64,000 nucleotides of DNA from Gemmata palustris (GTDB taxonomy: Bacteria > Planctomycetota > Planctomycetia > Gemmatales > Gemmataceae), in the NCBI RefSeq assembly GCF_017939745.1, contig NZ_JAGKQQ010000001.1:7951299-8015298 (forward strand). Direction: 5' to 3'. This document shows positions 43,264 to 54,576 of this stretch, piece after piece; the first letter of the stretch is position 1, and each line of letters begins with the position of its first letter. The translations under genes and the position numbers were made by a program. The notes below the pieces were generated by a model, which worked only from the letters and a program-made list of their open reading frames with translations, was not told the origin of the DNA and ran no database searches.

Positions 43264-44541
43264 CTACTCCGCCCGGGCCTTCTTGAGCTTCTCGCTCACC
43301 TTGCGCCGGCGCTCGCCGTCGCGCTTCGACAGGTCCTCGTGCTTGAGCGCCTTCTCCCACGCGGCGACGGCCTCCTTCTTCTGGCCCAGCGCCAGGTGGC
43401 AGTCCGCGAGGTGGTCCCAGATTTCCAGGTGACTGCCGTCCTCGTCGTCGGCCGCGGCCTCCTTCAACGGCACCAGCGCCTCCGTGTACTTCTTCTGCTT
43501 GAACAGCACCCAGCCGAGGCTGTCGAGGTACGCGGCGTTCGGCTTCACCTCGTCCAGTTTTCCGTCCTTCTTGAGCTTCTCTTTTTCCTTCTTGTCGAGA
43601 TCGATGGCGTCCTTGATGAGCTTCTCGGACTCCTCAAAGTTCAGGTCGTTGTCGGCCCAGATGAACCCGAGGTCGTTCTTGTATGTGGCGTTGTCCGGGT
43701 TCCGCTTGATGAGCGTCTGGAGGTTCTTCGCGGCCTTCTCGACGTCCTTGTTGTCGACGTACAGCCCGGTGAGGATGTACCGCGTGCGGTCCTTGAACCG
43801 GTCCTTCACGTCGGCCTTCAGCACCTTGTTCGCGTCGATCTTGTCGAGCGACTCGGTGTACGTCTCGATCGCGGCCGGCAGTTTGCCCTGCTCGCGGAGC
43901 ACCCAGCCCTTGAGCTGCAAGAAGTACCAGCCCCCCTTGTCGGCCTCGATGAGCAGGTCGGCGAGCCGCAGCGCGTCGTCGAACTTCCCCTCCTTGGCCG
44001 TCGATTGCGCGAGCCGCTCGAGGATAAACGGCTTGGCCTGCTCGTACTCGTCCGGTCCCATGTCGTCGACGAACTTTTGGCACGTCTCCGTCACGAGCGC
44101 GTACTTCTTGTTGTCCCAGTACATGTCGATCAGGCCCTCGTAGGCCTGGACCATCTTGCTGCCGCTCTTGAGCTTCGTCGCGGAATCCACGAGGTACTCG
44201 TAGAACGGTTCGGCGATGTCGAATTGTTTGTTGAAGTGCGCGAGCCGGGCGACCATGATCGCGCCGTTGAAGTTGAAGGGGTTCTCTTTCCCCTTCGCCT
44301 CTTTCAGCATCTTGCCGGCCTCGGTCACGAGCTTCTTCGCCTTGTCCTTGTCCTTGGCCAGCGCGACCAGTTTGTCCTTCTGCGCGTCCTCGCCGGTGAC
44401 GGAGTTGAGCTTGAGTAGCTCCTCGCGCAGCGGGTTCTTGTCCTTCTTCTCTTCGTCCCCGCGCGCCTGCGAACCGATCAGGCCCGCGAACCCGACCGCG
44501 GCGATGACCAGAACTGCCCGTCGCACTCCCGCCGTAACCAT
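43264..44541 (-). CDS. Exported tetratricopeptide-repeat protein
   Basis: 425 residues from the ATG at 44541. Signal peptide (VLVIAAVGFAGLIGSQARG) then a lysine/aspartate-rich start (DEEKKDKNPLREELLKL). The body consists of helical TPR-like repeats: GAIMVARLAHFNKQFDIAEP, LLIEADKGGWYFLQLKGWVL, LPAAIETYTESLDKID, NPDNATYKNDLGFIWADN, LDSLGWVLFKQKKYTEALVP and DHLADCHLALGQKKEAVAAW, the last two being canonical. Such proteins mediate protein-protein contacts outside the cytoplasm in planctomycetes. No enzymatic domain. It converges with the GTPase gene, and a hairpin follows its stop. Codon usage is like the neighbours. Confidence 0.88.
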   Translation of the reverse strand: MVTAGVRRAVLVIAAVGFAGLIGSQARGDEEKKDKNPLREELLKLNSVTGEDAQKDKLVALAKDKDKAKKLVTEAGKMLKEAKGKENPFNFNGAIMVARLAHFNKQFDIAEPFYEYLVDSATKLKSGSKMVQAYEGLIDMYWDNKKYALVTETCQKFVDDMGPDEYEQAKPFILERLAQSTAKEGKFDDALRLADLLIEADKGGWYFLQLKGWVLREQGKLPAAIETYTESLDKIDANKVLKADVKDRFKDRTRYILTGLYVDNKDVEKAAKNLQTLIKRNPDNATYKNDLGFIWADNDLNFEESEKLIKDAIDLDKKEKEKLKKDGKLDEVKPNAAYLDSLGWVLFKQKKYTEALVPLKEAAADDEDGSHLEIWDHLADCHLALGQKKEAVAAWEKALKHEDLSKRDGERRRKVSEKLKKARAE

Positions 44542-44750
44542 GGCGCTCCTCCAAAGGAAGATGGCGAAATTCTACCCTTGGTGACGATTCTACCGACGCC
44601 CCGTAACCGGTGCCATGCCGCTTTAGCCGCCGGCCCCGCCGCGATTCACTTGCTCTTTTTTCACCTCTCGGTCCGCGAACGTACAATCACGTCCGCCGCG
44701 CGCGCCGGACGGTCCGGGCGCGCGGCGAACCTGGATGGCGAGGAATCCGG

Positions 44751-45176
44751 ATGAAAACGTTCGTACTGGTGGCGGGCCTGGCCGCGTGCTTCTTACAGCC
44801 CGCGCGGGCGGCCGACGACAAAATCGACCTGGCCGGCAAGTACACGCTGGTGGCCGGCAAGAAGAACGGCGCGGACGCGGACGAAACCGCAAAGAAGGCG
44901 GAGTACACCGCGACCGGGGACACGTTCACCATCAAGGGTGGCGAGGTCAAATTCGTGATGAAGTACAAACTCGACGCGACCGCGACACCGGCCGCGATCG
45001 ACATGGAGATCCTCGAAGGCCCGGACGGGACGAAGGGGGCCAAAGCGCTCGGTATCGTCGAACTCAAGGACGGCACGCTCAAGCTCGCTTACTCGGTCGA
45101 GAAGGACAAGCGCCCGAAGGACTTCGACGGCAAAACCGGCTACTACTTCGAGCTGAAGAAAGAGAAGGCCAAGTAA
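44751..45176 (+). CDS. Exported TIGR03067 domain-containing protein
   Basis: 141 residues from the ATG at 44751 (AGGA upstream). Signal peptide FVLVAGLAACFLQPARAA. The mature domain reads KIDLAGKYTLVAGKKNG, then KKAEYTATGDTFTIKGGEV, FVMKYKLDATATPAAIDMEI, GTKGAKALGIVELKDGTLKL and TGYYFELKK, which is the lipocalin-like TIGR03067 fold that is widespread in planctomycetes. The function is not established. A related beta domain appears in the ECF sigma fusion at 26094, so the two may be distant relatives. It is 129 bases upstream of the DUF4419 gene on the same strand. Confidence 0.85.
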   Translation: MKTFVLVAGLAACFLQPARAADDKIDLAGKYTLVAGKKNGADADETAKKAEYTATGDTFTIKGGEVKFVMKYKLDATATPAAIDMEILEGPDGTKGAKALGIVELKDGTLKLAYSVEKDKRPKDFDGKTGYYFELKKEKAK

Positions 45177-45305
45177 CTACAGCGATCCCCCTGCGGCCCG
45201 GAATGACTCGGGGCCGCAGACGTTTATCACGGTAGCGCCCGCCGTGTCGGTGTTACAATCACGGGCACGGCATTCACATCCTACCGTTGGCAATTCGGTG
45301 CCCAG

Positions 45306-46430
45306 ATGATCTCACTTCGTCATCTTTTTCGTCGCCCGCCGCTCCCACACCGGGCCAAAACCGCCATCACCATTCACGTGGCCGATGTGGAGCCCGCACG
45401 TCGACGCATGCGACAAGAACCGTACTACGCTGCCGTGCGCCACCTGATCGGGCGGCGCGTCGAATCGGCCTCGAGGTACTACGGGAAATTGGTTCGTTTC
45501 GGTTCCCTGTTGTTCCGCCAAGGACCGGTGAACCCGCTCATTGCCGCGATGCACGCGGCCTATCAGCAGCACTACCCCGTAGTTATTTCACCCGATGTGA
45601 TCTGGTTAACGATTACGCAGGGGCTCGCGCGACACGTCCGGCTGAATGCCGAGGAACTGCGCCACAAGTTCGTCTCCCATGTCGGCCAGGAAGAGCTGGT
45701 TGTGCGCCGGGACGATTTCATCAAGGGTTCACCAGAGAACCCGTGGCCGGAGGCGTTTGAAAAGTTCTCGGAACTGATCCGCGAACTCATTGGTCGCGAC
45801 CGTCACGAGCTCTTTGTGGCGGACTTCTCGACCACTACCCCGACCAATCGCGCCGCAATGGAGGTCGTGCTGTTCGACGCGATGCAGCCGTACTGCCGCT
45901 ACACGTTCCTCGGTCTGTGTGGTATTCCCTCCATCGTGCTTGAAGGAACCCCAGACGACTGGCACGCAATCACCGAGCGCGTGAAACGGTTCGGCGAGTT
46001 CGGTCTGACTCGTTGGGTGAACGAATTGGTACCGATCCTGGAAGCCATCGCGTCGTCCGCCCGCGGCAATGCGGACCCGGATTTTTGGGACGATATGTAC
46101 ATGTGGGGGAAATCGGGCTGCAATCCGCCGTATGTCAGGGGGTGGATCAAGCTGCTGTTCCCATATGTTAAAGCACCCGTAGACGGCATTGTGCGTCTGA
46201 TCCCGTCACCGCTATTCCACGAAGATCCCCGTAGTTGGGCGCCGGCCCCAGACGGCTTCCCGACCGGGCACTCGGACGCGCCTTTCGAGTGGCTCTATCG
46301 GTCCGAGAAGTTCGACATGCGATTCGTCGGCGGGTTGCTCGGTGTCGCACAAGACGAAGACACGCTCGCACTCCGCCCCGAAATCGGGTGGGCGATCTGT
46401 GACGACGCGCCGCCCCTTCTCCACTCCTGA
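45306..46430 (+). CDS. DUF4419 domain-containing protein
   Basis: 374 residues from the ATG at 45306, no signal peptide. Visible motifs: LIAAMHAAYQQHYPVVISPD, then VIWLTITQGLARHV (conserved DxIWLTILTQFNxYV-like), FSTTTPTNRAAMEVVLFDAM, YTFLGLCGIPSIVLEGTPDDW (conserved CGIPxVTLxGxxxDW), DFWDDMYMWGKSGC and SGCNPPYVRGWI (conserved SG...SGWI). These are the DUF4419 blocks. The family is best known from fungi and scattered bacteria; its function is unknown. Several positions are identical to the eukaryotic version, so origin by transfer is possible but not shown. It sits 14 bases before the next gene. Confidence 0.85.
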   Translation: MISLRHLFRRPPLPHRAKTAITIHVADVEPARRRMRQEPYYAAVRHLIGRRVESASRYYGKLVRFGSLLFRQGPVNPLIAAMHAAYQQHYPVVISPDVIWLTITQGLARHVRLNAEELRHKFVSHVGQEELVVRRDDFIKGSPENPWPEAFEKFSELIRELIGRDRHELFVADFSTTTPTNRAAMEVVLFDAMQPYCRYTFLGLCGIPSIVLEGTPDDWHAITERVKRFGEFGLTRWVNELVPILEAIASSARGNADPDFWDDMYMWGKSGCNPPYVRGWIKLLFPYVKAPVDGIVRLIPSPLFHEDPRSWAPAPDGFPTGHSDAPFEWLYRSEKFDMRFVGGLLGVAQDEDTLALRPEIGWAICDDAPPLLHS

Positions 46431-46444
46431 CATTCAGAGAACCC

Positions 46445-47299
46445 ATGACACGCCTCGCCATCGCGACTCTTGCGCTTACCACTTTTGCTGTCTGTTCCAG
46501 CCCCGCGGACGAGAAACTGAAGGGCATCGCGTGCCGGTCGGTCCACCTCGGCTACCCGGCGCCGGAAGGGGTCGCGTTTTACAACGAGATGACCGTCGAG
46601 AAGTCCGCCGACGGCACGTACTTCATGGCCGCCGGGTGGGGTAAGGGGTACTTCGGCATCCAGGAACTCGCGAACGGAAAGAAGCTCGTGCTGTTCTCCG
46701 TGTGGGATCCGACGGCCGGCGACGACCCCAAGAAGGTGGACGCCGAGAAGCGCGTGAAGATGCTGCACAAGGACGACGCGGTGCGCGTCCAGCGGTTCGG
46801 CGGCGAGGGCACCGGCGGGCAATCGTTCTTCGACTACGAATGGAAGGTCGGCCAGACGTACCGCTTCCTCGTGACCGCGAAGCCCGACGGCGACGCGCGG
46901 ACCGCGTACAGCGGCTACTTCTTCGTGCCCGAAAAGAAGGAGTGGAAGCACCTCGTCACGTTCTCGACGCTCACGAAGGGCGACCTGCTCAAGGGCTGCT
47001 ACTCGTTCGTGGAAGACTTCCGGCGGAACAAAGTGTCCACCACAAAAGAGCGGCGCGCCGCCTTCGGCAACGGTTGGGTGAAAACCAAGAAGGGTGAGTG
47101 GGTGGCGCTCGACAACGCGCGATTTACCGCGGACGCGAACCCCGTGCTGAACATCGACGCGGGCGCGACTGCGGGTCACTACTTCCTCGCGACGGGCGGC
47201 GACATCGAGAACAAAACGACCAAACTGAAGGAGCAAATCGCCCGCGACAAAGAGAAGCTCGAAGCGAAGCCGCCCGCGGACCTGCCGAAGTGGGAGTGA
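46445..47299 (+). CDS. DUF3472 domain-containing exported protein
   Basis: 284 residues from the ATG at 46445, starting 14 bases after the DUF4419 gene. Short signal peptide (LAIATLALTTFAVCSSPADE). Then VHLGYPAPEGVAFYNEMTVE, SADGTYFMAAGWGKGYFGIQ, KLVLFSVWDPTAGDDPKKVD, RVQRFGGEGTGGQSFFDYEW, YRFLVTAKPDGDARTAYSGY and LVTFSTLTKGDLLKGCYSFV, which is the DUF3472 pattern (W.GYFG.Q). Residues ~215-250 form a beta segment. The C-terminal ~35 residues are a charged helix (TTKLKEQIARDKEKLEAK). Exported; function unknown, with members often near glycan-related genes. It probably shares a transcript with the DUF4419 gene, but that need not mean shared function. Confidence 0.85.
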   Translation: MTRLAIATLALTTFAVCSSPADEKLKGIACRSVHLGYPAPEGVAFYNEMTVEKSADGTYFMAAGWGKGYFGIQELANGKKLVLFSVWDPTAGDDPKKVDAEKRVKMLHKDDAVRVQRFGGEGTGGQSFFDYEWKVGQTYRFLVTAKPDGDARTAYSGYFFVPEKKEWKHLVTFSTLTKGDLLKGCYSFVEDFRRNKVSTTKERRAAFGNGWVKTKKGEWVALDNARFTADANPVLNIDAGATAGHYFLATGGDIENKTTKLKEQIARDKEKLEAKPPADLPKWE

Positions 47300-47446
47300 G
47301 GCGGGCGGAGTATTCACCGCAGAGGGCGCGAGAGGGCGCGGAGAAAAGAACAGAAGGCGAGTATTGATCCCTGTCGGGACCAGTATCGAGGAACGCGATA
47401 CAACCGTAGCGCGTTCAATCACCGGGAACCAGGAGCAACTGTGCTC

Positions 47447-48580
47447 TCAATTGCCGCTGAGTTTTGGAACCGGCCTCTTTCGCAATTCGGCCCGCAACCA
47501 GCGGATTTCAAATATCGCAACGCAAAGTCCTAGCACCAGAACGGTGATCGTAACTCCGAGCCAAAACACCGTTGACTGATCCCCGGACACGGGTGGGGAC
47601 GCCGGATGCGTGGGGTTCCCGAAGTGGGCCATTTGGTGAATTGTCGTCGGGGGAATGGGGCACTCGGCACCAAATCGGTACCCATCCGCATCAACGCGGA
47701 ACTGCGTTCCCGTTGTCTGATCGTCGCACAGACAGCCCTCGATACCGGGAATCCGAAACGCTTCGTTAGGAACCGGGCGATTGATCCGCACCTCGGACAA
47801 ATTCCTCCGAGTGTGCTGCTTGAGTTCGCCGGCCTCGAACGAGCGCCTCTCGATCCGCGCCGGAAAAAACTGGCCGGGGTTCGGTTCGACGAACTCCGAG
47901 ACCTCGTCTTCGTGCCGGTGGCGGAGTTGGTCGGCCGGGTGCTCGATCCGCTTGCGAATCAAGTAATTGTGTTTCGGGCTGAACCAAAATTCACAGACGC
48001 ACTTGTCGTTCTCCAGCACGACCCGAATTTCGCCGGGGGACCCATCGGACCGCGCCGCAAGTCGCTCTACAGAACGGATCTTGTGAGGTTGGTGCAGTAA
48101 ACCGTGAAAAGGCAGGATCTCCGAGTCACGCGACCAGTGCGCGAAGAGCACCGCCAAGCCGTGACCGCGTTGAAACGCCGACATTGTTTCAGACGTTACC
48201 TCGAGGCTCTGATCGGGGTTCTTTTTCTTCGCCGTCTGTGCCCGTATCAGCCGACCGAAGCGAAACACTTCATCAACGGTCCGCCCGTCCGACCAGAGCG
48301 CCCGGGTTCTCCAGGCATCGGGCGACTGCCAGTATTGTCCCGGCCCCGTTTCGTGCGCCGAATCAATCGATACGCCAACTAAGGCTGGCCCGGCCGACAC
48401 ATTGTCGTACTGGATCGGTTCGTCCTTCAGGTGCTTCCATTCGTAGGAATAGGTCACGGTGCGGATCGCTTCGATCGCGGCGCGGTGGCGGTCGCGCACG
48501 TCTTCGAGTAGAGGCTTTGCGCCCTGTGCCGAAGCGGTGGCCGGACCGAGGGCAACGAGAAATGCCAGCGCCATTAACAC
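47447..48580 (-). CDS. Exported LolA-like/outer-membrane-lipoprotein-sorting-like protein with C-terminal span
   Basis: 377 residues from a GTG at 48580 (GAGGG seven bases upstream); an ATG two codons later and a longer frame back to 48652 are alternatives. Signal peptide LMALAFLVALGPATASAQ. The middle resembles the DUF1571/LolA-type beta sheet seen in planctomycetes: AIRTVTYSYEWKHLKDEPIQ, SVERLAARSDGSPGEIRVVL, DKCVCEFWFSPKHNYLIRKR, EFVEPNPGQFFPARIERR and NRPVPNEAFRIPGIEGCLCD. Near the C-terminus is a hydrophobic span (VFWLGVTITVLVLGLCVAI) followed by EIRWLRAELRKRP, which anchors it in the membrane. Family assignment is weak. Confidence 0.65.
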   Translation of the reverse strand: MLMALAFLVALGPATASAQGAKPLLEDVRDRHRAAIEAIRTVTYSYEWKHLKDEPIQYDNVSAGPALVGVSIDSAHETGPGQYWQSPDAWRTRALWSDGRTVDEVFRFGRLIRAQTAKKKNPDQSLEVTSETMSAFQRGHGLAVLFAHWSRDSEILPFHGLLHQPHKIRSVERLAARSDGSPGEIRVVLENDKCVCEFWFSPKHNYLIRKRIEHPADQLRHRHEDEVSEFVEPNPGQFFPARIERRSFEAGELKQHTRRNLSEVRINRPVPNEAFRIPGIEGCLCDDQTTGTQFRVDADGYRFGAECPIPPTTIHQMAHFGNPTHPASPPVSGDQSTVFWLGVTITVLVLGLCVAIFEIRWLRAELRKRPVPKLSGN

Positions 48581-48693
48581 GTGTCGGCCCTCGCGCACGG
48601 GAATTTCGCGTGGAAGGGGCGGCCGGTTCGCGCCGCCAGAGTTCCGAAGCACAACGGAACCCTGGCGCTCGCGTTTGTGAAGTTGTCAGAAAG

Positions 48694-48730
48694 AAAAAGG
48701 CCGCGCCCGCGATGGTTCGCGAGCACGGCC
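48694..48730 (-). terminator. Terminator of the WD40 protein gene
   Basis: On the minus strand, an imperfect 14-bp stem (GGCCGTGCTCGCGA / TCGCGGGCGCGGCC) with a short loop and a TTTTT run at its 3' side, 26 bases past the WD40 gene stop. Confidence 0.75.
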
Positions 48731-48755
48731 CTCACTTCGGTTCACGAGCCTATTT

Positions 48756-50612
48756 TCACTCTTCCAGGAACTTCTTGAACTCGACCTGGTAGCAGGTCGT
48801 GTTGCTGTTGCCGCAGAAGAGGTACTTCCCGTCCGGGCTGAACGCGAGCGACTGCACCGGGCAGTCGAACGCGCGGGCCACGAGGTGCCGGCCGCTGAGG
48901 ACGTCCCACGCCCGCACGGTGCCGTCGTCGCCCGCGCTGAGCAGGTAGCTGCCGGTCGGGTCGAACACCACCGCGTTGATGTTCTGCTGGTGCCCGCCGA
49001 ACACGAACACGGTGTGCTGCGTTTCCGCGTCCCACACGTACACCGCGTCGTCGAGCCCGGCGCCCGCGAGGTACTTGCCCTGCGGGTCGAACGCGAGCGC
49101 GGTCACGCCCGTGTCGTAGGTGCAGAGCTTCTCCTTCGTCGTCACGTCCCACACGCACACCGCGCCGTCGCGCTCGCAGGTGGACATGTAATCGACGCCG
49201 CCGCACGCGATCCACTTACCGTTCGGGTGGAACGCGAGCGTCTCCAGGGTGCAGGCGTCGGCGGCCTCGACGATAATCATGTCCGGCTGGCCGCTCGCGC
49301 ACGTCCACAGCCACACGAGGCCGTCGGCCGGGCTGGTGTGCGCCAGAACCTTGGAGTCCGGGCTGAACGTGACGAACCCGATCGGCGGCTTGGTCGCCTC
49401 GAGCGACGCGGCGAGGTGCCCGTCGGCCGCGTCCCACAACTGCGTGAAGTAGTCCGTGCCGCCGACGCCGAGCCATTTCCCGTCCGGGCTGGCCGCGACC
49501 GAGAACGCCGAGCACAGGTTCGTCGGGGCCACTTCGTCGCCGCTCTCGACGTCCCACACGCGCACGTTCGCGGCGCCGGAACTCGCCAACCGCAGCGGCG
49601 CGCCCGGGATGATCGTGATCGCGTGGCGGCCGCGCGGGTTCGGACCCGCAATGAGCTTCCCGTCGCGCACGTCCCACACGTGAACGACCCGGTCCGCGCC
49701 GGCGCTGGCGAGCCTCGTCCCGTCGGGGCTAAAAGCGAGACAGCGGATCTCGTCGTTGTGGCCGCGGAGCACCGGGCCGCGCGTGGCGGCCTCTGCGTCG
49801 AGCCACAGGTGGATGTCGAAGTCCGAATCGGCGCAGGCGAGGTACTTCCCCTCCGGGCTGAACGCGACCGTCACCACCTGGTCCGCGTGGCTGTTGAGCA
49901 GCATGAGCGGGTCCGGGTGGGTGGGGCGCCAGACGCGCGCGGACGTGTCCCACCCCGCAGAAATCAGCAGGCTCGAATCGGGGCTCCAGGTGAGCGCCGG
50001 GACGCGGTCGGTGTGGCTCTTCAGCTCGGCGACGGGCTTGTGCGTGTCCGCGTCCCACACCCGCACGCTGAGGTCTTCGCCCGCGGTGGCGACGAACGCG
50101 CCGTTGGGCGAGAACGCGATCGCGGCGATCCCCTTCCGCGGGTGCGCGGCGATCTCCCCGACGAACTTGTACGCGGCCGTGTCCCAGAACCGGATTTTGC
50201 CGTCGTCGTGCCCGCTCGCGACGGTGCTCCCGTCCGCACTGAACGCGATCGCGGTGACCCACGACTGCTGGTCGGCCGGTTGTTCGATGCGGCGCAGGAG
50301 CTGACCGGTCTTCACGTCCCACAAAAGGAGATCGTCGTTTCCGCTGGCGAGCAGTTTCGCGCCAGCGCTGAAGCACCACAGTGTTTCGATGTCGCTGAGG
50401 AAGTGCCGCGCGAGTTGGGCGCCGTCCGGCGCCCAGTGCCGGAGCACGCCCGCTTCGTCGATGGACAGGAGCGAACCGTCCGCCGAAAACGCGATCGCGG
50501 CGATGTCGCCGTCGGTGTGGAATCGCGGTTCGCCGAAGACACGTTTGACGAGCGGCGACGGGCGGATGGGTGCGCTATCTTCGGTGTGGGTGGTGGTTAC
50601 GGGTGTGGACAT
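48756..50612 (-). CDS. WD40-repeat protein
   Basis: 618 residues, no signal peptide. About twelve to fourteen WD40-like blades, each ending in a W-D dipeptide or variant: DLLLWDVKTGQLLRRIEQPA, KIRFWDTAAYKFVGEIAAHP, SVRVWDADTHKPVAELKSHT, SARVWRPTHPDPLMLLNSHA, DIHLWLDAEAATRGPVLRGH, VVHVWDVRDGKLIAGPNPRG, TQLWDAADGHLAASL, AVCVWDVTTKEKLCTYDTG, AVYVWDAETQHTVFVFGGHQ and TVRAWDVLSGRHLVAR. Typical blades have IAAIAFSPNGAFVATAGED and TVAFSPEGKYLACADSD. Two seven-blade propellers would fit. It probably scaffolds other proteins in the cytoplasm. Planctomycetes have many of these. It is not fused to a kinase or caspase domain, which is a common arrangement elsewhere. Confidence 0.92.
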   Translation of the reverse strand: MSTPVTTTHTEDSAPIRPSPLVKRVFGEPRFHTDGDIAAIAFSADGSLLSIDEAGVLRHWAPDGAQLARHFLSDIETLWCFSAGAKLLASGNDDLLLWDVKTGQLLRRIEQPADQQSWVTAIAFSADGSTVASGHDDGKIRFWDTAAYKFVGEIAAHPRKGIAAIAFSPNGAFVATAGEDLSVRVWDADTHKPVAELKSHTDRVPALTWSPDSSLLISAGWDTSARVWRPTHPDPLMLLNSHADQVVTVAFSPEGKYLACADSDFDIHLWLDAEAATRGPVLRGHNDEIRCLAFSPDGTRLASAGADRVVHVWDVRDGKLIAGPNPRGRHAITIIPGAPLRLASSGAANVRVWDVESGDEVAPTNLCSAFSVAASPDGKWLGVGGTDYFTQLWDAADGHLAASLEATKPPIGFVTFSPDSKVLAHTSPADGLVWLWTCASGQPDMIIVEAADACTLETLAFHPNGKWIACGGVDYMSTCERDGAVCVWDVTTKEKLCTYDTGVTALAFDPQGKYLAGAGLDDAVYVWDAETQHTVFVFGGHQQNINAVVFDPTGSYLLSAGDDGTVRAWDVLSGRHLVARAFDCPVQSLAFSPDGKYLFCGNSNTTCYQVEFKKFLEE

Positions 50613-51098
50613 GAAACCCCTTCGTCTGTGCGGCCAGGTTCCGGGTGAGCGGTGATTGGGGCGGAACCGGTGCTTCGAGTGTAGAACAGCGTTTTCGATC
50701 TGGCGAGAAAATCAGGCACAACAGTCGGAAAAATCGGCGGATCGCGAAGATCTGGTGCGGGCCGAATTGCTGCGGCGGCTGAACATCAGGTGGGTCAACA
50801 CGTTAAGGGCACGAGGGCGAAACGGACTGTTTAGCGGCTCTTGCGATATTTTTCCCGTCGCCCGTGAAAATTCGCTACTAACAGACGGCGATGGGGAGAT
50901 TATTGTCCCAGAAAGCCGACACCGTCAACTCAAACGCGACGAAGTTGGAAAAGGCTACCCAGCCGAAGACACACATTAGAACAATCCCTCGGGCGCGACC
51001 ACAAAATGAATCCGGCGGCCCGTGCGTCGGATAATGGTGAGCCTCCCCGCAATTGCGCCGGTCGATTGAATTCACGCTCCGCCACATAAGGACACAGC
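50613..51098. other. Intergenic region, no gene recognised
   Basis: About 490 bases between divergent genes, with AT-rich patches. It should contain promoters for the WD40 gene and the DUF6940 gene. No coding frame, repeat or strong operator was recognised. Confidence 0.45.
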
Positions 51099-51674
51099 AT
51101 GTGGACCTCGCACTGTGAAGAGCTACCCACCGGCCTTCGCTTCGCCGTTCATCGCGACGCGCGCGCCGCACCCTTCGTGGACGTAGTTCACGCACTCCGG
51201 TCCGATGCCGAATTCAGGTCGTGGTTCAACGCGCTCCTCGCCGACGTGCCGTATTCCGCGTTCCGGTGGGAAACGCCCGGCGTCACGGAGGCGACCGCGG
51301 TGCGGGCGTTCGAGTTCGTTGCGCTCGATGCCCCTCACCTCTCCCGGCGCCCCGATCCGGCCGCATTCGACGAACACTTCCACCGTTCGCCCGGGACCGG
51401 AGCGCTCGAGTTCCCGAACCTCAGTGGCGACGCGATCATGGTCGTCCCGTGTCCGATCGGCGCGCCATCGGCCTACGGGCACCTCGCGGCGTTTGTGCGG
51501 AACGCCCCCGAAGCGCAGCGCGACGAACTCTGGACACTGGTCGGCGAAGCGATGACGCGCCGGCTCGGGTCCGCACCCGTGTGGCTCAGCACGGCCGGGG
51601 CCGGGGTGCCGTGGCTCCACGTGCGATTGGACGCCCGGCCCAAATACTACGGCCACGTCCCGTACCGCCGGTGA
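51099..51674 (+). CDS. DUF6940-like protein
   Basis: 191 residues from the ATG at 51099 (AAGGA upstream). Blocks seen: TGLRFAVHRDARAAPFVDVV, FNALLADVPYSAFRWETPGV, AFEFVALDAPHLSRRPDPAA, LEFPNLSGDAIMVVPCPIGA, YGHLAAFVRNAPEAQRDELW and PVWLSTAGAGVPWLHVRLDA, then RPKYYGHVPYR. I recall these as a small bacterial family labelled DUF6940, conserved in FRWETPPxT and WLSTAGxGVxWLHVRLDxRPKYY; the label is from memory. No signal peptide. The PKYY end is strongly conserved, so it may be functional, but the role is unknown. Confidence 0.8.
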   Translation: MWTSHCEELPTGLRFAVHRDARAAPFVDVVHALRSDAEFRSWFNALLADVPYSAFRWETPGVTEATAVRAFEFVALDAPHLSRRPDPAAFDEHFHRSPGTGALEFPNLSGDAIMVVPCPIGAPSAYGHLAAFVRNAPEAQRDELWTLVGEAMTRRLGSAPVWLSTAGAGVPWLHVRLDARPKYYGHVPYRR

Positions 51675-51973
51675 CCCGGCGCACATTCCTCCCGGCGCGT
51701 AACGTCCGACAGTATCCTTTGGCCGCCGCCTTGATTCAGCGCATACCGGCGTCTAGAATTCCGCAGGCTTCACACTCCTCTCCCCCGGTTCCCCCGGGTT
51801 TTCCCGTCCGAGACGGTCGAACGCAACGGGTCAACACCGAACGGCCAACGGCCCTTCCTTGAAACCTTTTGCTGGTTCCCGCCTCAAAAGGAATATGATG
51901 GGTTGGAGCCGAACACGGTCTGCCGCGTTACGGCGCTCAGCAGATTCATCCCCAGTCGCGGGAGACGGCGTCG

Positions 51974-54505
<2,532 letters not shown>

Positions 54506-54527
54506 GGGCCCGGTGATCTGAAAACCC

Positions 54528-54560
54528 GAGGGCCACGCGCTTGCAGCGCGTGGCCCTCTT
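54528..54560 (+). terminator. Terminator of clpC
   Basis: Perfect 13-bp stem (54528-54540 with 54546-54558, GAGGGCCACGCGC and complement), 5-base loop and TT tail, 23 bases after the stop. Confidence 0.85.
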
Positions 54561-54576
54561 CTGTTATTGGTAAGGC

